From contig WPIO01000085.1 in NCBI GenBank assembly GCA_009760855.2, positions 1,522,501-1,586,500 of the forward strand: a stretch of DNA of 64,000 bases, given 5' to 3'. Within the stretch, counting starts at the first letter, position 1, and every line of letters starts with the position of its first letter. Position numbers and translations under genes: made by a program. This document shows positions 60,265 to 64,000 of the stretch, piece after piece. This DNA is from Cristatella mucedo (taxonomy: Eukaryota > Bryozoa > Phylactolaemata > Cristatellidae). The notes beneath the pieces are model-generated. The model was not told the origin of the DNA, ran no database searches, and worked only from the letters and a program-made list of their open reading frames with translations.

Positions 60265-62943
60265 GAGAGAGAAGGGAGAGAGACAGACAGAGAGAGAATC
60301 CATGCATCCACCCTTTCGTCCCGGCACGTCCAGTAAGCCTACTTGCATCGTCTCGCGAAAGCGCATCCCGCGCCCGAGAGACGCGCTCTGGGCATCCGCT
60401 TCCGCCGCACGCACGCTTCCGCTCGCTCGCCGTCGGCTGACGTTGCGCGCGCATGCGCCTCCGTCGGCCGACCTTCTCGTCTGCGCGCGCGGCGTTCGCT
60501 CGAGGAAGCGCGTGCGTCACGCGATTCGAAGGCTGGCGCCTCGACGGCTGCCGATGCGGTAGACATTTCTTTCCCAGGCACGGCGGCAAAATACTACGCA
60601 TTCAACACCAGCGACTACTTGTGGGGAAGGTTCGTCCCGAAGAATGGCTCCACCCTTCGAAACCTGTGCACCCCGACGGCCGTGCCCGGATCCATTGACA
60701 ACGCGGCCAACTGGAACAGCAACACGAACGTCCACAACGGCGCCGGCGTGTACAACAAGGCGTTTTGCCTGCTGTCGAAATCGCCGCAGTGGAACGTTGT
60801 CATGGCGTTCCGGGTACGGGACGTTTTCCGATCCGTTGTCTTAGTAATAATAATAACAACAATAATGCACTTGATAAAGCGCCCTCAGAGAGCTCAATCT
60901 CTCTCTCTCTAGGCGCTTTACATTTGCTGCAAAGGGAAATGCAATTGAATGGTGAGTAAAATCATGCTTGATAAAAAAGACAAAATGAATAACATGGTTA
61001 GGGGTGACATGCACGGGGTCAGCATGCAAATGTGGTTAGTGGCAGCATGCACAGTGTCAGCACGCATAAGCACATGAAGGACGAATCACAGGGACCCACT
61101 AAATGCTGTCCTGAATAGGTGTGTTTTTAAGTTCTTTTTAAATGTGGTCAAGTCAGGGGATGTTCTGACGCAGGTCGGGAGGGAGTTCCAGGCTGTGGGA
61201 GCATATGAGCTAAATGCACGGTCTCCAAAGGATTCGAGGTTTGTACGAGGTATTTGTAGACTGTTGGATTCCGAAAAGCGGGTGGTACAATGCTTGGCCT
61301 GGTGGGGGGGGGGGGGGAGTACATCTGAGAGATAGGCTGGAGCCAAAGAATGAAGTGACCTAAAAGTGGGTGACAAAACCTTGAAGTCAATCCGTTGCTT
61401 GACTGGGAGCCAGTGCAAGTTGGCGAGAAGTGGAGTAATGTGGCAACTGCGACGCTCACGCAGACAAGCCTAGCTGCAGAGTTTTGCACCAGCTGCAATC
61501 GCCTGATCGCACATGCTGGTAGGCCAGTAAGCAGTGAGTTGCAGAAGTCGAGACGAGATGTCACGAATGCATGGACCAACTTGGACGTGGTATCCTTATC
61601 TAAACAAGCCCGAATTTTAGCAATGTTATAAAGCTGAAAATAGGCAGCTTTGACTGTGGAGCTGATGTGGTCGTCTAACGAGAGGTCGCTTTGGAACACG
61701 ACACCTAGATTTCGAGATGATTAAACAGGAGATATGCTGGCAGAGCCAATTTTGAAAGTCAGCCTTTCCGATTTCTGAATCACACTGGGTTTGCCCATAA
61801 CTAGTAAGTTAGTTTTATCATCGTTTAGTTTTAGAAAATTTGCTGCCATCCATGTGCGGATGTCATCAATGCATGCAGCAAGTGAGTTGAGAGAATTCGA
61901 GGTTCTCGAAGGCTTGGAGGGTACAAAGCAAAGGTACAACTGAGTGTCATCCGCATAGATGTGAAAGCCTAGATTGTGCTTGGCAGTCACATCAGCGAGA
62001 GGGAGAGTATAAACCGAGAAAAGAACCGGACCTAGCACTGAGCCCTGAGGTACTCCATATTTTAGATGTACTTCACATGATCTTTGTCCATTCACGTCAA
62101 TACTCTGGAGTCTCCCACTGAGATAGGACCTGAACCATTGCAGAGCAGTGCCAGTGATTCCCAGGCGAGATGAGAGGCGCTCTAGAAGAGCTTTGTGATC
62201 GATAGTATCAAAAGCTGCCGAAAGATCGAGCAAAATAAGCAGAGACACTCTACCCATGTCTGCATTGCTAAGTAGGTCATTGTACACCCTAAGAAATGCT
62301 GACTCTGTGGATTAGCTCTAAAGCCAGACTGGAACTTACTAGCAAGGTTTGATATATGAGGTTTCGATATATGAGGTTTCGATATATGAGTTCGGCTGGT
62401 CCACCACGACCCGTTCCAGTGTCTTTGATAGGAATGGTAGAAGGGAGACTGGGCTTAAGTATTTGCATAAGTTCTCTTGGTCTAGTGTCGGTTTCTTGAG
62501 AAGTGGCCTGACTGCAGATTTTTGAAAGGTTCTGGGACATGACCTGAGTGAGGCTAGTGGCATATTAACGATGTTAGTTATGCAAGGCAGCAGCAGATCA
62601 ATGCAACGTAGGAGCAGGAAAGTGGGAATTAAGTCCAGAAGACTTGTTGCCTTCTTTGATTGAGATACGAACTTCAGGACTTCAGGTGCTGCTGCTTCTG
62701 CCACGGCGGTGGCTGCGGCGGCGGCGGCGGCGGCGGCGGTTGTAGCTGAGACGCGACAGACGTTCAGCGTTTTACTTTTTGCAGACGTTCGCCTGGGCGA
62801 ACAAGGGCTACTGGGCGACCAGCACGAGCTTCAGCAGCGGAGCGTGCGGAGTGCAGTACGCGGCGACCGACTTGTACGGTCCGGCGTTGGCCGCCTCCGT
62901 GGCGCCTGCCTTCAGAGCAGTAGGACTGACGCCCGCGTGCTAA
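53735..62943 (+). CDS. Thermolysin-like (M4) secreted zinc metallopeptidase, copy B
   Basis: Nine-exon model: 53735-53810, 57625-57815, 58029-58265, 58681-58830, 59044-59202, 59291-59577, 59949-60088, 60578-60813, 62785-62943; 544 residues, with the same intron phases as copy A. Exon 1 gives a signal peptide with a Leu-rich core (MRRTNEPLLLPQLLLLLACL); it is 3.8 kb upstream and the least certain exon. Exons 2-4 are the propeptide (FTP: RIMDVPVYASVV; PepSY end: PHAIVDAESG). Exon 5 opens the catalytic domain (TGIGGNEGIWGRQTYSG). Exon 6 has VHYGNGVGNAFWDG; exon 7 has HEIGH (59995-60009) and GAINEAFSD; exon 8 has the catalytic His in NVHNGAGVYNK. H383, E384, H387, E407 and H466 in this model form the expected set. 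Introns 4 and 5 use unusual GTTCGG donors. Intron 8 holds an antisense LINE. The stop is TAA at 62941; an AATAAA lies at 63233. Confidence 0.87.
55284..56092. repeat. 47-bp minisatellite (copy B intron 1)
   Basis: About 17 copies of TGGCCTCTCCAAAAATGGAA TACAATGGAAAATGGAAAAT GAATAAA, some shortened to 43 bases. The minus strand has no stop in any frame, which produces three long rotating frames (FHFPLYSIFGEAI); these are artefacts. Confidence 0.97.
56225..56402. repeat. 8-bp tandem repeat (AGCTAGTC)n (copy B intron 1)
   Basis: More than 20 units of AGCTAGTC with GGCTAGTC and CGCTAGTC variants in a recurring order. The unit is partly palindromic (AGCT, CTAG). Confidence 0.95.
56778..56937 (+). 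mobile_element. tRNA-derived SINE (main family), insertion-bearing subtype
   Basis: TTGGTTTGGTCCAGTAGTTA, GTCCCGACCAAGCTCAAG, the extra block GAGTGTATTTGACGA, then a damaged B box and CTGCAAATGAATTAG. Lies in intron 1 of copy B. Confidence 0.78.
57040..57135 (+). mobile_element. L-A LINE terminal fragment
   Basis: CGTTTCCCTTTGCAGCAAAT, CGCGCCTAGAAAGAGATTGA, TTCTCTGAGGGCGCTTTATT, AAGTGCATTGTTATT. A clean example of the L-A 3' terminal stem-loop. Confidence 0.85.
59696..59833. repeat. 42-bp tandem repeat (copy B intron 6)
   Basis: Three copies with exact 42-base spacing (GTGGCGGACGAACAGACGAA at 59714, 59756 and 59798), wholly inside the intron between exons 6 and 7. The 42-base period would keep frame, but the exon 6 donor at 59578 and the exon 7 acceptor exclude it. 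Confidence 0.93.
60198..60292. repeat. (GA)n microsatellite (copy B intron 7)
   Basis: Pure GA run with GGGAGAGA variants at the end. Confidence 0.95.
60845..62705 (-). mobile_element. L-A LINE with reverse transcriptase, in intron 8 of M4 copy B
   Basis: The longest LINE of the window, antisense to its host gene. Minus-strand pieces in order: RT start (62704-62339: ITNIVNMPLASLRSCP, VRPLLKKPTL, LLPFLSKTLERVV); RT core (62287-61721: LLDLSAAFDTIDH, YGVPQGSVLGPVLFS and the catalytic FHIYADDTQLY); C-terminus (61699-61086: FVTSRLDFCNSLLTGLPACA, APAYLSDVLP, SYAPTAWNSLP). At least two frameshifts and a G-run error split the frames, and the endonuclease half is missing, so this is a dead, 5'-truncated copy. 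The sequence suggests the CR1/L2 group. The 3' end at left is the terminal stem-loop and (AAT)n. Its 5' break is about 80 bases from the exon 9 acceptor. Confidence 0.93.
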
Positions 62944-63094
62944 AACAACCGGAACCGGAACAGTTCGACGGCGGAAACAGTCTGAAAATTACAGCATCCG
63001 CCGGCGACTTTTCTCCTTCTTTGGTATTGTCTTTTCCTGCTTCTTTTGCGATTGGTTTGGTGCTTGCGATTGGTGGTAGCGGAGAGAGGTAAAT

Positions 63095-63127
63095 CCTCTT
63101 AGCGGTCGCTCGCCGACCGCTAAGAGG
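63095..63127. repeat. Perfect hairpin, 14-bp arms, 3' of M4 copy B
   Basis: CCTCTTAGCGGTCG, a CTCGC loop, and its exact complement, about 150 bases after the TAA of copy B and before an AATAAA at 63233. It would lie in the 3' untranslated region if that signal is used. Confidence 0.8.
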
Positions 63128-63339
63128 TCTCAGCGTCAGTCTGATCGTCACTCTGCGACCGCGACCGTGATTTCTACCCGCGGACATTCCTTGCAGCTAA
63201 AAATAATTGTGCGAAATCTTAATAATAATAACAATAAATTGTGAAATGAAACGTCGGCGTCGTTCTGGTCAAGCTCGAACTCGCTCAGCAGTGCGTTGAG
63301 CGCGGCGAGGCGGCGGCCTTGGACTGGAAAAGTGACGTC

Positions 63340-63482
63340 AGCAGTGCCGGTTTGCTAAAGGTGCTCGTCTCTACCAAGGCCACGGTGAATGTATTTGACA
63401 ACCGATGACCGAGGTCATGGGCTTGAGCCCCGTGGCACATGTGAAGCAGATAAGTCCTCTTAATGCGCCGTTCAAATGAACA
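63340..63482 (+). mobile_element. tRNA-derived SINE (main family), insertion-bearing subtype
   Basis: GGTGCTCGTCTCTACCAAGG, GTGAATGTATTTGACAACCG, the B box CATGGGCTTGAGCCCCG, AAGCAGATAAGTCCTC and CAAATGAACAAGG. The 5' end is damaged. Confidence 0.8.
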
Positions 63483-63496
63483 AGGTAAATAAATAA

Positions 63497-63530
<34 letters not shown>

Positions 63531-63551
63531 GCATAATAATAATAAATAAAC

Positions 63552-63685
63552 AATTCATTTGTCTAGTTCCCCAAGCCAACTTAATCTCCATTCAGGCGCT
63601 TCGCATGTGCATTGGGGCTTGAGTCCACGACCTTAGCCAGAACTTGGTCCGGGCAAGTACCTTAACCAATGGACCAAACCAGATA
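63552..63685 (-). mobile_element. tRNA-derived SINE (main family), inverted partner
   Basis: AATTCATTTGTCTAGTTCCC, TTAATCTCCATTCAGGCGC, GGGGCTTGAGTCCACGACC, and ACCTTAACCAATGGACCAAA on plus, i.e. a minus-strand copy 70 bases from the preceding plus copy. Confidence 0.88.
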
Positions 63686-63714
63686 ATATAAATAAAAATA
63701 AAAATAAACAAGTA

Positions 63715-64000
<286 letters not shown>

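Overview
This window looks like nuclear DNA of an animal, probably an invertebrate; I cannot name the species. Genes are split by introns, the left edge carries a ZNFX1-type helicase (an animal family), and the rest is packed with CR1/L2-like LINE fragments, tRNA-derived SINEs, a decayed hAT element, minisatellites and long microsatellites. CpG-rich stretches alternate with AT-rich ones. I found no convincing rRNA, true tRNA or CRISPR.

Left edge, minus strand (1-7774): the 5' part of a ZNFX1-like gene runs off the window. Two exons are clear: 4632-3020, ending just after the Walker A motif, and 750 down to 1. A third, Lys-rich exon at 7774-7287 is a phase-compatible candidate for the start. 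About 7.8-35 kb holds no gene I can support. It contains a CpG-rich stretch, LINE/SINE fragments, a hAT transposase fossil (17.6-19.1 kb), a 2.8 kb array of a 39-bp unit (19.87-22.66 kb), a degenerate satellite of about 175-185 bp (23.9-25.8 kb), a perfect 25-bp hairpin (26.34 kb) and further repeats.

The main content is at 35.26-62.94 kb, plus strand: two tandem paralogous genes for secreted thermolysin-like (family M4) metallopeptidases, each of nine exons. The models have matching intron phases and complete open frames: signal peptide, FTP and PepSY propeptide segments, HExxH zinc site, distal Glu 20 residues later, catalytic His and a C-terminal helical exon. M4 enzymes are mostly bacterial, so an intron-rich tandem pair in an animal-type genome is the most interesting finding. 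Retroelements sit antisense in introns of both copies.

The retroelements also form a system. The abundant tRNA-derived SINE shares its 3' end with the CR1/L2-like LINE of the window, which suggests the SINE uses the LINE's reverse transcriptase. The right end (63.3-64 kb) has two inverted SINEs and a long AT run.
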